From Temnopleurus reevesii (taxonomy: Eukaryota; Echinodermata; Echinoidea; Temnopleuroida; Temnopleuridae): a stretch of 10,898 nucleotides of DNA. This document shows positions 1 to 7,617 of this stretch, piece after piece. The translations under genes were made by a program, and so were the position numbers. Below the pieces are notes generated by a model, which was given only the letters and a program-made list of their open reading frames with translations, was not told where the DNA came from and did not search any database. Every line of letters starts with the position of its first letter. The first letter of the stretch is position 1. The stretch spans positions 34,345 through 45,242 of the forward strand of contig BQKZ01005250.1 in the NCBI GenBank assembly GCA_036244855.1, read 5' to 3'.

Positions 1-154
1 TTTTTTATTTGTTGTCCGTTTTCGCTCAAACTTTTTTTCATCTGTTTGTCTGATTTTTGCGCTTTGAATCAGAGCAAGAAATTCTTGGTCCGGAGTCCTC
101 CTTTAATATAATATTACAGTGATGTTATACTTCTCCATCGCCTTCCATCCTCAG
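1..154 (+). other. Intron tail upstream of the first visible exon
   Basis: T-rich non-coding sequence ending in a pyrimidine-rich stretch and the acceptor tcctcag at 149-154. No SRCR signature occurs in any frame here, so the exon before domain A lies outside the window. Confidence 0.6.
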
Positions 155-299
155 CCCTTACAGATGAGCCTAGTCTTCCCATCAGACTCACAGGTGGATC
201 AATCCCATCTGAGGGTAATGTTGAGGTCTATTATAATGGAGTTTGGGACAACGTTTGTGACAATACATGGGACTTGGCAGATGGATTTGTGGTTTGCAG
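155..299 (+). CDS. SRCR domain A, 5' exon
   Basis: First half of an SRCR domain. The phase-1 frame reads LPIRLTGG, then PSEGNVEVYYNGVW, then NVCDNTWDLADGFVVC, matching the family pattern RLxGG-xxxEGRVEVxxxGxWGTVCDDxWDxxDAxVVCR. The acceptor used is tcctcag ending at 154; a second AG ending at 163 keeps the same phase and would drop three residues. The donor is CAG|GTAAGA after 299 and splits the Arg codon of VCRQLGY (phase 2). Compared with the consensus, GTVCDD is DNVCDN, so one of the usual paired acidic residues is lost. An ATG at 122 opens a different frame and is not a start for this protein. Confidence 0.88.
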
Positions 300-352
300 G
301 TAAGAAAATGCAAGGACAGAGATACTTAACTGATTGAAAGCTTGCTCAAGCA

Positions 353-660
353 TAAAAATAATAATAACAATGCGGATTTATATAGCACCTTATCATTCAG
401 TATTATTGCTCAAAGTGCTTCCGATGTTATTACCCGGTCACTGGATGGCAATTCAAGCCTAGTATCACAATGCAGCCATATTATAGGGGCATACATGAGA
501 TAAATGTGCTGCTGTCTCCTACCGGTCCCCAATAACACCTGGGTAGAGTGCAGCTTTGTGGGTAAATTACTTGCAGAAGAAAATCAACGCCATGGGTGGG
601 ACTTGAGCCGTGACCATCTTTTTGAAAGGCTATAGCCAGGTCTACTACACTACAAGGCTT
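353..660 (-). mobile_element. tRNA-derived SINE, minus orientation
   Basis: Read on the minus strand, the head carries an A-box-like sequence TAGTGTAGTAGA (plus-strand 641-652) and a B-box-like GGCTCAAGTCC (599-609), about 31 bases apart, as in a tRNA gene and its pol III internal promoter. The minus-strand 3' end reads GGTGCTATATAAAT and finishes in an ATT-rich tail (plus-strand 353-370), typical of SINE tails in marine animals. A related sequence sits at about 7286-7455 in the opposite orientation, supporting a dispersed family. I could not find convincing target-site duplications. Confidence 0.62.
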
Positions 661-802
661 CCAGACATATGGTACGTTAAAGTAGAAAATAATCGGTCAG
701 CTGATCGATGCACAAATGTCTGGTAATTTTTTGGACATCACATGCACAAAAATTATCAGTTCTATTAATGTTCTTGTATTATTATTTTTTCATTCATTTC
801 AG

Positions 803-996
803 GCAATTGGGCTACAGTAGCGTGCGTCGTGTAACAAAGAACTCCCGCTTCGGCCAGAACAGTAATCATTACCGACTTCTAGATGTGCATTGCACCGGAG
901 CAGAAAACGGCCTAGGGGATTGCAGGACTGATATCAGTGATGCGATGTCCACCTGTCAGTTTGGAGTAGATGCGGCAGGAGTCCAGTGTGCTTTAG
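803..996 (+). CDS. SRCR domain A, 3' exon
   Basis: Completes domain A. Acceptor tttcattcatttcag ends at 802; the first base finishes the Arg codon, giving CRQLGYSSV, then SRFGQNSN, LLDVHCTGAENGLGDC, and an ending STCQFGVDAAGVQCAL. Together with 155-299 it encodes about 113 residues, the normal length of an SRCR domain, with six cysteines. The usual HxxHxED stretch before the last Cys is replaced by QFGVDAAG, so the His and Glu that help coordinate a cation in better-studied SRCR domains are missing. The donor is G|GTAGGG after 996 (phase 1). Confidence 0.9.
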
Positions 997-1566
997 GTAG
1001 GGCATACTTCACACGTTGGTCATTTTGAAACATGAATAACAATATAACTTTTTTTCTGTTGATGAAGAGAATGGCCTGGGAGAGTGCCAAAATAATATTA
1101 TTTCTACATCATTTGTATAGATGCTACTGGATTACAGAGCACTTAAAAAGTAGGTTAACACCAAAGCCCCATGAAGCACTAACAAAAACAGCAGGAAGAC
1201 CCTGTACAGATGTTGAAAACTTTGGCCAACTTTAATGCAGTCACCATGTTGCTACCCACGTATCCCATTACTTGCATCCAGAAATATGACAGGCTTTCTA
1301 ATTTTGGCACACCGCTATTTCACTATACACGTGATCTCTGTGAAATAAGTCCCATACATACAGGCATTCCTATTACTCCACTGAGTAATTACAAGATACA
1401 GTGGAACTATGCAAGCATTGGGATTTTAGCGACAACACCGAACAGGCGACATACAAAAATTTAACTTACCTTGCATCAAAAAGTACAAAGGCAGTAGGCC
1501 TATTTACAAACTGATTGCGAATATACATTTTCATGTAAATAAAAAAGATCTCGCCTTTTACTACAC
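997..1566 (+). other. Intron 2, 5' part, no recognised content
   Basis: Non-coding sequence between domains A and B. It contains two short open stretches (1032-1235, 1210-1464) with no SRCR signature, low-complexity composition and no splice-site support. I see nothing else in it. Confidence 0.5.
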
Positions 1567-1747
1567 AACAATCACCGAAAACTCTTGAAAACTCTTGAAA
1601 ACGATGAGAACATGCTCATCGAAACGTCGAGAGTGGGTAGGTCCTTTTCAAGACCACTCACATTTCCAAGAAAGATAACTCGTACCGTGAAGCATTATTC
1701 TCATCATTCTTCCACGAGTGAAACCTTCAAACAATAACAATCACCGA
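1567..1747. mobile_element. Short retroposon with 12-bp flanking repeats and a hammerhead-like hairpin
   Basis: The 12-mer AACAATCACCGA occurs at 1567-1578 and again, perfectly, at 1736-1747, flanking 157 bases; this has the form of a target-site duplication. Near the left edge is a short direct repeat of AAAACTCTTG, then CGATGAG (1602-1608), loop AACATG, CTCATCG (1615-1621) and AAACGTC (1622-1628). GATGAG...CGAAAC...GTC recalls the hammerhead-type motif carried by Penelope-like retroelements and retrozymes. It is not a canonical active hammerhead: the expected CTGATGA is ACGATGA, and the stem pairs residues that should form the free core. The family assignment is inference; the flanking repeats and hairpin are direct observation. 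Confidence 0.55.
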
Positions 1748-1964
1748 CCTAGTGTCTAATTCTTTGAGTGTCAAAATCATTGCATGCACCAGAATTTCAT
1801 TGTCTCGGTCACAAGAGAACTGATGCAATGCCATCACTCATCTCGACTGAGTGTTTTACCACCATGCTGTGAAATTATTACTTAAGCAATATATTTGTTT
1901 TGTGTTCTTAACAAACCATGTTCAATTCAATCACTATGTCATTAAAAATTTGAATTCTTTCCAG

Positions 1965-2288
1965 CCTCGGATGGAGACGTGCGTATCGTAGGTGGTCCCA
2001 ACTACTTGATTGGGCGGCCAGAGGTCTACAGCAACGGAGCCTGGGGAACGATCTGCGATGACAACTTCGACATCAACGATGCTCACGTCATCTGCCGACA
2101 AGCCGTCTCCGCCGACGCCATCATGTTTGCTGGCAATGCCTTCTTTGGTCGCGGGAATGGAAGTATTGTCTATGATGAGTTGAACTGCGGTGGTTATGAG
2201 AATAGTATTGCGGATTGTCCGAGAGGTCCAGGATTGCAGGGTGATTGTTCGCATGCTGAGGATGTCGCTATAGCTTGTCAGATACCAG
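1965..2288 (+). CDS. SRCR domain B, single exon
   Basis: A complete SRCR domain in one 324-base, phase 1-1 exon. The acceptor is tctttccag ending at 1964; the donor is G|GTAAGA after 2288. Order: VRIVGGP, GRPEVYSNGAWGTICDDNFDINDAHVICRQ, FFGRGNGSIVYDELNCGG, SIADCPRG, GDCSHAEDVAIACQ. Six Cys are present. The CDD acidic pair and the H-x-E-D motif near the end are intact, which in this family corresponds to a cation-coordinating site. Odd point: the usual RQLGY or RQLGC after the second Cys is RQAVSADA, so the conserved Leu-Gly pair is absent. The minus-strand open frame over this exon is a shadow. Confidence 0.95.
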
Positions 2289-2341
2289 GTAAGATGATTG
2301 TTAATTTTTGAAAGCTTGTCATTCCATTTGCTTGAACAAAG

Positions 2342-2600
2342 TTCAAATTCAAATTCAAATTCAAATCATTTTATATTTCAGTTCTTTTATTGATAATATA
2401 GATATATACAGTCATAAATGATAATGGTAATATGACAAAAGAAATGAAAAAAATAGAAGCCAGCAATGAAGCGAGGCTTGTTTAGAAGACTGGCCCCTTC
2501 TGGCATAGACCTACAAATCAAACTTCTCTGTTTGTTAGTACAAAAATGTGAACAAAGTCATGAATCATGCAGGGCCCGTTGTTCATCACCTGCCCTTTTT
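2342..2600 (-). mobile_element. Probable non-LTR retroposon 3' end with (TTTGAA)n tail
   Basis: A hexamer microsatellite, four units of TTCAAA on the plus strand (2342-2366), is followed by AT-rich sequence and a unique segment to about 2600. Read on the minus strand this ends with a (TTTGAA)n tail, the form of the 3' ends of some LINE and SINE families. The tail repeat is directly visible. The extent of the body (right boundary) and the retroposon identity are inferred, as no second copy lies in the window. Confidence 0.4.
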
Positions 2601-2856
2601 ATTTACCCTCTTACTAATATTGTTGATTCCAAGCCATGTGTATATCTGACCTCCGACACATGGGGCCAACTGAAATAAATTTTCATCATTGATATCTGAT
2701 TTTTACAATTCTTAATATTAAGTAGGGCATAAAGTGAAGAGCTTGGTTTAGACAGTCAAAATGTGTTATCAAATATATCAAGTTGCCAATGTATATGTTG
2801 ATAGCTTTACATGTACACATGAGAATTATTATTATTTTGTTGTTTTTATTCCCCAG

Positions 2857-3174
2857 TCCGCCTCGTTGGAGGCTCAGGTCCTCACGAGGGACGAGTAGAG
2901 GTGCGATACTTTGGGGGATGGGGCGTCGTTTGCGACTCCGAATGGAGTCTCGAAGACGGCGACGTTGTCTGTAATCAACTAGGCTATGAGGGAGCTGCAG
3001 AGGTATACTACGATTCACACTACTCGCCTGGCGAGGGCAGGGCAGTGCTGGACGGTCTACGTTGCCATGGGAACGAGAGTCAGCTGATGCTGTGCCCTCA
3101 TCAGGGGATCCTCACCAATAGGAACAGGTGTACCAATCAGAATGAGGCAGGAGTCAGATGCAGAGAGGGAGGTG
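2857..3174 (+). CDS. SRCR domain C, single exon
   Basis: A complete SRCR domain in a 318-base, phase 1-1 exon. Acceptor tttttattccccag ends at 2856. The donor chosen is G|GTAAGA after 3174; the upstream GT at 3172 is a poorer site. Order: VRLVGGSGPHEGRVEVRYFG, WGVVCDSEWSLEDGDVVCNQLGYEGAA, LDGLRCHGNESQLMLC, NRCTNQNEAGVRC. Six Cys are present. CDD is changed to CDS and HxED to NQNE, so the cation site looks degraded. GNES is a candidate N-glycosylation site. The spliced product continues with Glu into the Thr-rich linker of the next exon. Arg-rich open frames overlapping this exon in other frames are shadows. Confidence 0.94.
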
Positions 3175-3537
3175 GTAAGATCATGCATAATATGGCTTTA
3201 GTTCCTTTTTTCAATACCCCATTTGTCGATACAGCGGAAACTTGGTATAAAGAGATCTGATATAATGAAATATCTGCAATAAAGAGGTAAAAATCTGTCA
3301 TAGCTCTTTATAACTTACTAGTTGTTAACTTTGCTAAAACAGATTACTGTAACAAGGGATTTTTTTATGGTCTCAAGCACCTTGTTATACTGATTTTCCA
3401 CTGTTCAAAAAATAAAGACAAATACAATTAAGGGTTAGTTAGCCTGCAAAGAAAGAGCGCCAACTAGCGGCGAGTCTTTGGTCTGCCCTTATTGCTTTGT
3501 ACTTTCTTTTAGTGATATCACAACTGCGTCTGTTCTG

Positions 3538-3756
3538 AATAAAAAGAGATAAACGTTACGTATGACTTGTTTGAAGAGTCTTCTATTTGTCGTGGTGGCA
3601 GCGGTGGGATACAAAACCCACATGATCAAAATAACTGGACAGGTGTCTCAAATTTTTCGAATAAAGAAGATTTGATTAATGACTGAAAAAAATGAAGTGT
3701 ATGTAAGAAAAGAAAGATTAGAACAACATCTACAAGAACAGGGGATACCGAGTTAG
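3538..3756 (+). mobile_element. LTR-retrotransposon relic: LTR end, tRNA-Leu primer binding site, leader
   Basis: TGGTGGCAGCGGTGGGAT at 3593-3610 is the exact reverse complement of the 3' end of animal tRNA-Leu (AAG type, ending ATCCCACCGCTGCCACCA), the classical layout of a reverse-transcription primer binding site just after a 5' LTR. AATAAA (3538-3543) lies about 50 bases upstream, where an LTR poly(A) signal belongs. Downstream, ATG at 3679 opens a Lys/Glu-rich frame of 25 codons that stops at 3754, possibly the decayed start of a gag-type frame. I could not set the left edge of the LTR, and no second LTR of the same sequence is visible. Confidence 0.6.
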
Positions 3757-3862
3757 CTGATTTCTATTTTGATGACACGAAAAATGCTATAAGTTGCTCC
3801 AACATTGCTCCACACAATTAGTTATAACTTTCGACTGGCTGAACCGATTTGGATAGAGTAAA

Positions 3863-3920
3863 GCTCAAATGGATAGAAAAATATCCTAAATGCTCAAAAG
3901 AATAGAGGAATATCCTATAT
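3863..3920. repeat. Two-copy 29-bp tandem repeat
   Basis: Units beginning GCTCAAA at 3863 and 3892 share GCTCAAA, GAATAGA-like and ATATCCTA blocks with a period of 29 bases and several mismatches. It lies in intron 4 downstream of the LTR relic; no function is apparent. Confidence 0.55.
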
Positions 3921-4056
3921 ATGGCCAGATTAACATGGATACTTTAAATTGGAATACTCTCCAGGTAAGACCCTTCACTTGTTCATTTTTTTAATTCTTC
4001 TTCTCCAAATTTCAATTCTTTTTTTTCTAATCCTGCAAAAATACATCTATTCTCAG

Positions 4057-4515
4057 AGACCACCACTCCCATCACCACCACCAGCTTCAACTATTTGGAC
4101 AATGCTACCACCATCAGCTTCAACCTCACCAGCAATGCCACCACAACCACCAGCGATATCCCCACCACCGACCCACTCACTACTGTCCCAATTGACCCCA
4201 CCCTACACGGGAAGCTACGCCTCGTGGATGGGGCGACGCCAAACGAAGGGCGGGTCGAATGGAACGTCAATGGTGTCTGGGGGTCTGTTTGCGATGACTA
4301 TTGGGACATACGAGATGCCAATGTTGTCTGCCGCGAGTTAGGCTTTGTATCAGCCCGTGAGGCCGTCAAGTTGGCCGGTTTCGGGGAGAGTAGCGGGCCG
4401 ATAGTTGCTGACGATGTCATCTGTCGTGGAACGGAGCATAGTTTCTCTGACTGCCGAAAGAGTGAGACTAATAACTGTGGACATACAGAGGATGCAGGTG
4501 TTATATGTAATGCAG
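4057..4515 (+). CDS. Thr-rich linker plus SRCR domain D, single exon
   Basis: A 459-base, phase 1-1 exon, longer than its neighbours because about 53 residues of linker precede the domain. The linker (4057-4217) has 18 Thr and 4 Ser, with sequons NAT, NLT and NAT: a mucin-like, probably O- and N-glycosylated spacer. The domain begins at 4218: RLVDGATPNEGRVEW, GVWGSVCDDYWDIRDANVVCRELGF, GPIVADDVICRGTEHSFSDC, NNCGHTEDAGVICNAG. Six Cys are present, and both the CDD pair and the H-x-E-D motif are kept. The acceptor is attctcag ending at 4056; the donor is G|GTGGGT after 4515. A Pro-rich frame overlapping the linker is an out-of-phase reading of the same ACC and CCA repeats. Confidence 0.92.
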
Positions 4516-4829
4516 GTGGGTATTAATGTAAATGACATATTGACATCAATCTCAAGTTTTGTGAATCATATCTAACATTTGATCGCATTTGGGGATTTTA
4601 ATCCAAAGTCAGTTTCAAACGTGGCATTTTCAGTGGATGTACAAAACTACACCCTAATAGCGAATCATAAAAGTTGAAACAAGAGCAAGTTCACTCTCAG
4701 TCCTAATCTTAGACTTCCAAAGATGGCTTAGTTTTGTACACCAACAAGCATTCTCTCAACATTTCCAATAGTCCTAGATGGTGATTCAATGCTTACTTAT
4801 ATTTTTAACCTTGTTTTTGTTATATCCAG

Positions 4830-4912
4830 ATCCAGCTTCATACAGACCCATCCTTGCAGACTTCCACGCCAATTTAACGTCTCCGATGGGACTCCTCTCT
4901 ATGCCTGCTTCA
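4830..4912 (+). pseudogene. Decayed partial copy of domain E 5' exon
   Basis: After an acceptor-like tatatccag (4821-4829), the frame reads PASYRPILADFHANLTSP, closely matching PASYTPILADLQANSTFA of the real exon at 4993, 163 bases downstream. Similarity continues at the DNA level (GATGGGACTCCTCTCTATGCCTGC against GATGGGTCTCCTCTCTACATCTGC in shorter pieces), but a deletion of roughly 25-30 bases removes the middle. The second half, including the VACRQ region, is absent, and no usable donor follows. I read it as a fossil tandem duplicate rather than a used exon. Confidence 0.65.
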
Positions 4913-4992
4913 GTCTGTACTTCAGACAAGATTTCAGATGTTTATTGGATTTTATATCACAAAATTGATTTGATTTGTTTTATTCAATTTAG

Positions 4993-5193
4993 AGCCGGCT
5001 TCTTACACACCCATCCTGGCTGACCTCCAAGCAAACTCAACCTTTGCTTCGGGTACTCTAAGCATCAGTGACACTGATGGGTCTCCTCTCTACATCTGCA
5101 GTGAAGCCATTGCCTTTAGGGATGCCATAGTGGCATGCAGGCAGATGGAATACCGCGGAGCAGCAAGAACATATCAGAGGGAAGCAAATCAAG
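4993..5193 (+). CDS. SRCR domain E (divergent), 5' exon
   Basis: A 201-base, phase 1-1 exon with no internal ATG start, found by reading from the acceptor tattcaatttag (ending at 4992). Order: PASYTPILADLQANST, SGTLSISDTDGSPLYICSEA, FRDAIVACRQMEYRGAA, TYQREANQ. It aligns with the first half of an SRCR domain through the two Cys and DAIVACRQMEY, but the hallmark GRVEV...GTVCDDxW is replaced by GTLSI...LYICSEA, so the acidic pair is gone. NST is a candidate glycosylation site. The donor CAAG|GTACCA is weak but in the right place and phase. The next exon completes the fold. Confidence 0.78.
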
Positions 5194-5461
5194 GTACCAT
5201 TAAACGGGGTGAATAAGGACACCTGGGTTGAAAAGGGACGCTTGGGTAAGTAGGTACACTAGCCAGAAGAAAACTAGGTTATGTTTTGGGGGCATCTAGG
5301 ATGATGGCGGTGGTGGGGGAGGGAGAGGAGGGAAGTGAAGAGGGCATGCTGACCGATGAAAAACTGTAGATCCTAGTGCAATCGGAAAATGTCAGTTGGG
5401 AGAAAATTGAATTTATTCAGGGCCTTACTTAGGATTTGTTAGAAGGGGTTGGGTCACATCG

Positions 5462-5512
5462 GCAGTTAGAATTATGGAGCATTAAAACCATATCAGAGGA
5501 AAGCAAATCAAG
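5462..5512 (+). pseudogene. Relic of the 3' end of domain E 5' exon, copy 1
   Basis: Bases 5487-5512 (ATATCAGAGGAAAGCAAATC within them) nearly repeat the exon end at 5168-5193, and similarity runs back through GCAGTTAGAATTA and GGAGCA. The GT donor is replaced by AT (AAG|AT), so it cannot be used as the parent exon is. It lies in the intron splitting domain E. Confidence 0.6.
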
Positions 5513-5552
5513 ATGGGTCATGGACATATCCATAATATGTCAGCAGAGGGAA

Positions 5553-5563
5553 GGGGGGGGGGG
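5553..5563 (+). repeat. Eleven-base poly-G run in a purine tract
   Basis: A run of eleven G within AGAGGGAA...GAGAGGGAG. A second G/A-rich tract (about 5307-5340) occurs in the same intron. Such tracts can fold as G-quadruplexes or modulate splicing, but here they may simply be low-complexity drift. Confidence 0.5.
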
Positions 5564-5589
5564 AGAGGGAGTGCTATACAGGACTTCTA

Positions 5590-5681
5590 TTTAGAATCAG
5601 TCATGGAGGTCACAACATGCAAGCTTATTGAATACTTCAGAGCAGTGAGAACATGTGCAAGGAAGACAATTCAATTAGGTA
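5590..5681 (+). pseudogene. Relic of domain E 5' exon, copy 2
   Basis: The segment ending AATTAG|GTATGT resembles the parent exon end: ACATGCAAGC, GAATAC, AGAGCA, GAGAACAT and AAGGAAG align with GCATGCAGGC, GAATAC, GGAGCA, AAGAACAT and AGGGAAG. In the corresponding frame it reads VTTCKLIEYFRAVRT against IVACRQMEYRGAART. A GTATGT donor-like sequence follows at the equivalent place, but no acceptor or upstream half is recognisable. Confidence 0.45.
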
Positions 5682-5908
5682 TGTAATGGGAGGATGCAGG
5701 ATATGTTTGGCGATGGGAGTTGCATACAGGCCAATTCCAAGATCAAAACAATATGACAAATCATCATACAAAACTTGTATCTGTGATCGGTCACAAAAAA
5801 GAGGGAGAGGACTTGGCTTGCAGGCTGATATGATAATGCAGAGCAGGAAGGGATAAATTAAGATACATCATTTTTTGTCAAAATTTCCTTTCAATGTCCA
5901 TATATTAG

Positions 5909-6043
5909 ATGGGAACAGCGCAGCAGTCAGCTTTGGGTGCATGGGTAATGAACAGACGTTAGGAGAATGCACAGTGACGGAGAACGACCCGGCAGATTGG
6001 AGCTGTCTGGAGTTTGAAGCTGCAGGGCTGGATTGTTTCCCAA
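5909..6043 (+). CDS. SRCR domain E (divergent), 3' exon
   Basis: A 135-base, phase 1-1 exon that completes domain E to about 112 residues. The acceptor tatattag ends at 5908 and the donor is A|GTAAGT after 6043. It reads GNSAAVSFGCMGNEQTLGEC, then DWSCLEFEAAGLDCFP. Four Cys here plus two in the 5' exon give the full six, in the expected order (xxCxGxExxLxxC...C...AGxxC). The HxxHxED motif is replaced by LEFEAAG, resembling the ending of domain A (FGVDAAGVQC). A methionine-led reading from 5875 extends into intron and is not the true start. Confidence 0.85.
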
Positions 6044-6821
6044 GTAAGTGCTCGTTTACGTAACCAATGTTGATATTCCTGACTGCTTTTGACATATACA
6101 TGTACACTGTCAATAGAAATGACAGAGTCTTAGGACAAAATGTAAACAACCTCCATTCAGGCTTTAACAATAGCAAGATGGACATAAAAAGATATTTCCA
6201 ACCTTATTCTGTTAAAAATATATGTAACTTTAATTTGTGATCATGAACCTATTGTGAATGTTTGAATAAAGCTGTTTACTTTGTTCCACACGTCCTTTGT
6301 CCTTTGTGCTCACAGTGATATTTTCTTTATTCAGAAAATATGGTAAATACAGCATGTACATGTATGTCTCAGATCAAGGGATTTCGTTAATGTTGATAGC
6401 TATTCAATAAAATAACAACAAACAGACAAAACAGCTGACAATCTCTGTTAAGACTAAAAAATAGGGAAATGGATGGGTTGAATGTTTGTGGGTTCATAGT
6501 TAGAATCCTGAAAGTGGTAAATATGTTTATTGATAAATGTATATCAGTTGGTTTGAACATTGTAAATTTGTATTACAGTAGATTTCTTTGTTGAACACAA
6601 TATTGACTTTTATATGTCAATGAAGATATAATCAATTCTAACCAAATTTTGGCATTGCAATATCTGTGTACGAAGGTTGTGATGTCTATTGCAAGACCTT
6701 TGCAATGGAAGTAGTTATCCCCCAAACTGAGAGATTTGATGTCAATGTCTTGAATATACCTTTATATTGGCCATATGCAATGAGAAAAAAATCTGAATGC
6801 TTTTCTCCTTTAACTCTTCAG
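6044..6821 (+). other. Intron between domains E and F, no recognised content
   Basis: AT-rich non-coding sequence ending in a pyrimidine-rich acceptor. A small duplication GTCCTTTGTCCTTTGT lies near 6292-6307. Short open frames on both strands carry no SRCR signature. I recognise no repeat family. Confidence 0.5.
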
Positions 6822-7145
6822 CATACGACGGCATATCCCTATCTCTCGTTGGAGGAAGCTCGCCCTCTGAAGGTCGCCTAGAGCTCACTATCAACTCCAT
6901 CACCGGAACCGTCTGCGACGACGACTTCACCATGTCCGACGCCCACGTCGTCTGCCGAATGCTCGGCTACCCGGGCGCCCTCTCTCTTCCAGACAACGCT
7001 CGTTTCGGTACCGCAACAGGAGAGATCTTCCTTGACGATGTTGACTGTACCGGGGATGAGGATCATATTATGGATTGTCTTCACCGAGGTGTCGGAGTTC
7101 ATAACTGTGGGCATTATGAGGATGTTGCTATTGTGTGTGAGGGAG
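6822..7145 (+). CDS. SRCR domain F, single exon
   Basis: A complete domain in a 324-base, phase 1-1 exon. Acceptor tttaactcttcag ends at 6821; donor G|GTAAGA follows 7145. Order: ISLSLVGGSSPSEGRLELTIN, ITGTVCDDDFTMSDAHVVCRMLGYPGA, RFGTATGEIFLDDVDCTGDEDHIMDC, VHNCGHYEDVAIVCEGG. Six Cys are present, and the CDD pair and H-x-E-D motif are intact. It is the closest match to domain B among the neighbours at several diagnostic points (CDDxF, SDAHV against NDAHV, EDVAI). The exon is noticeably GC-rich in its first half relative to the flanking introns. The minus-strand open frame over 6878-7114 is a shadow. Confidence 0.95.
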
Positions 7146-7285
7146 GTAAGATGTTTTGGACACGTTTGGTCAATAACTTTTATTTAAATAAATGTGCAGA
7201 AAGAGGCAAAACATTGTCATAATTCTCCTGCTGTTTACAGTGACTTTCAATTGGAAAGAAAAAAAGACCTCTGCAGACAGGTACC

Positions 7286-7455
7286 CTCTGCAAACACTCA
7301 ACCTAGGTGAGCTAAATGGGTAGATTGCAGGAATATTCATACATTGAGATGCCCATGTACTTGTGGCGACGGGCTATACAGCTGTTGTAGACAAGCTCAT
7401 CGAGCCCAATGCAGAGTGGATAAGGACGCTGTATAGATTGTGCATGATTACTACT
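7286..7455 (+). mobile_element. Degraded SINE, same family as intron 1
   Basis: Blocks CTAGGTGAGCTAAATGGGTA and GCAGGAATA resemble CCAGGTGTTATTGGGGACC and GTAGGAGACA on the minus strand of the intron 1 SINE. The tail ATAAGGACGCTGTATAGATT then GATTACTACT parallels ATAAGGTGCTATATAAATC then an ATT-rich tail there. The tRNA-like head is not visible, so this looks 5'-truncated and old. Boundaries are approximate. Confidence 0.42.
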
Positions 7456-7617
7456 CAGCTGCGTATTAACATTGATTACAGATATCAAATCAATGCCTGC
7501 ATCAGATAAGTTACAGTCAGATAAAAATTCATTAGAAGTTGAACATTTCTCAAAAGCAGCACAATTGTTGTAAGATAAACATCCCTCAAATTCATGATTA
7601 TGAATTTCACTTAATAG

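Noticed and set aside
122..124. ATG at 122 as the start of the protein
   Set aside because: It opens a frame different from the SRCR reading and lies in the intron upstream of the acceptor at 153-154. No signal peptide follows.
599..652. A tRNA gene on the minus strand of intron 1
   Set aside because: A and B boxes are recognisable at tRNA spacing, but there is no cloverleaf acceptor stem and the segment continues into a SINE-like body and tail.
1601..1628. Functional hammerhead ribozyme
   Set aside because: The expected CTGATGA core is ACGATGA, and the visible stem pairs bases that must be free in the active fold. I keep only a hammerhead-like relic.
1934..2254. Minus-strand open frame of 106 codons over domain B
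   Set aside because: It is antisense to a clear SRCR exon and has no recognisable domain. The same holds for the minus-strand frames over domains F (6878-7114) and G (8415-8747).
2783..2974. Arg/Ser-rich short open frame with a hydrophobic start
   Set aside because: It begins in intron 3 and overlaps domain C out of frame; its composition is a by-product of the other frame.
3949..4341. Proline-rich 130-codon open frame
   Set aside because: It is an out-of-phase reading of the Thr-rich linker (ACC repeats read as CCA) running into domain D. The phase-1 frame from 4057 is the one continuous with the SRCR domain.
4830..4912. Upstream copy of domain E 5' exon considered as a real or mutually exclusive exon
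   Set aside because: The second half with VACRQ is missing, an internal deletion disrupts the alignment, and no donor follows in a suitable phase.
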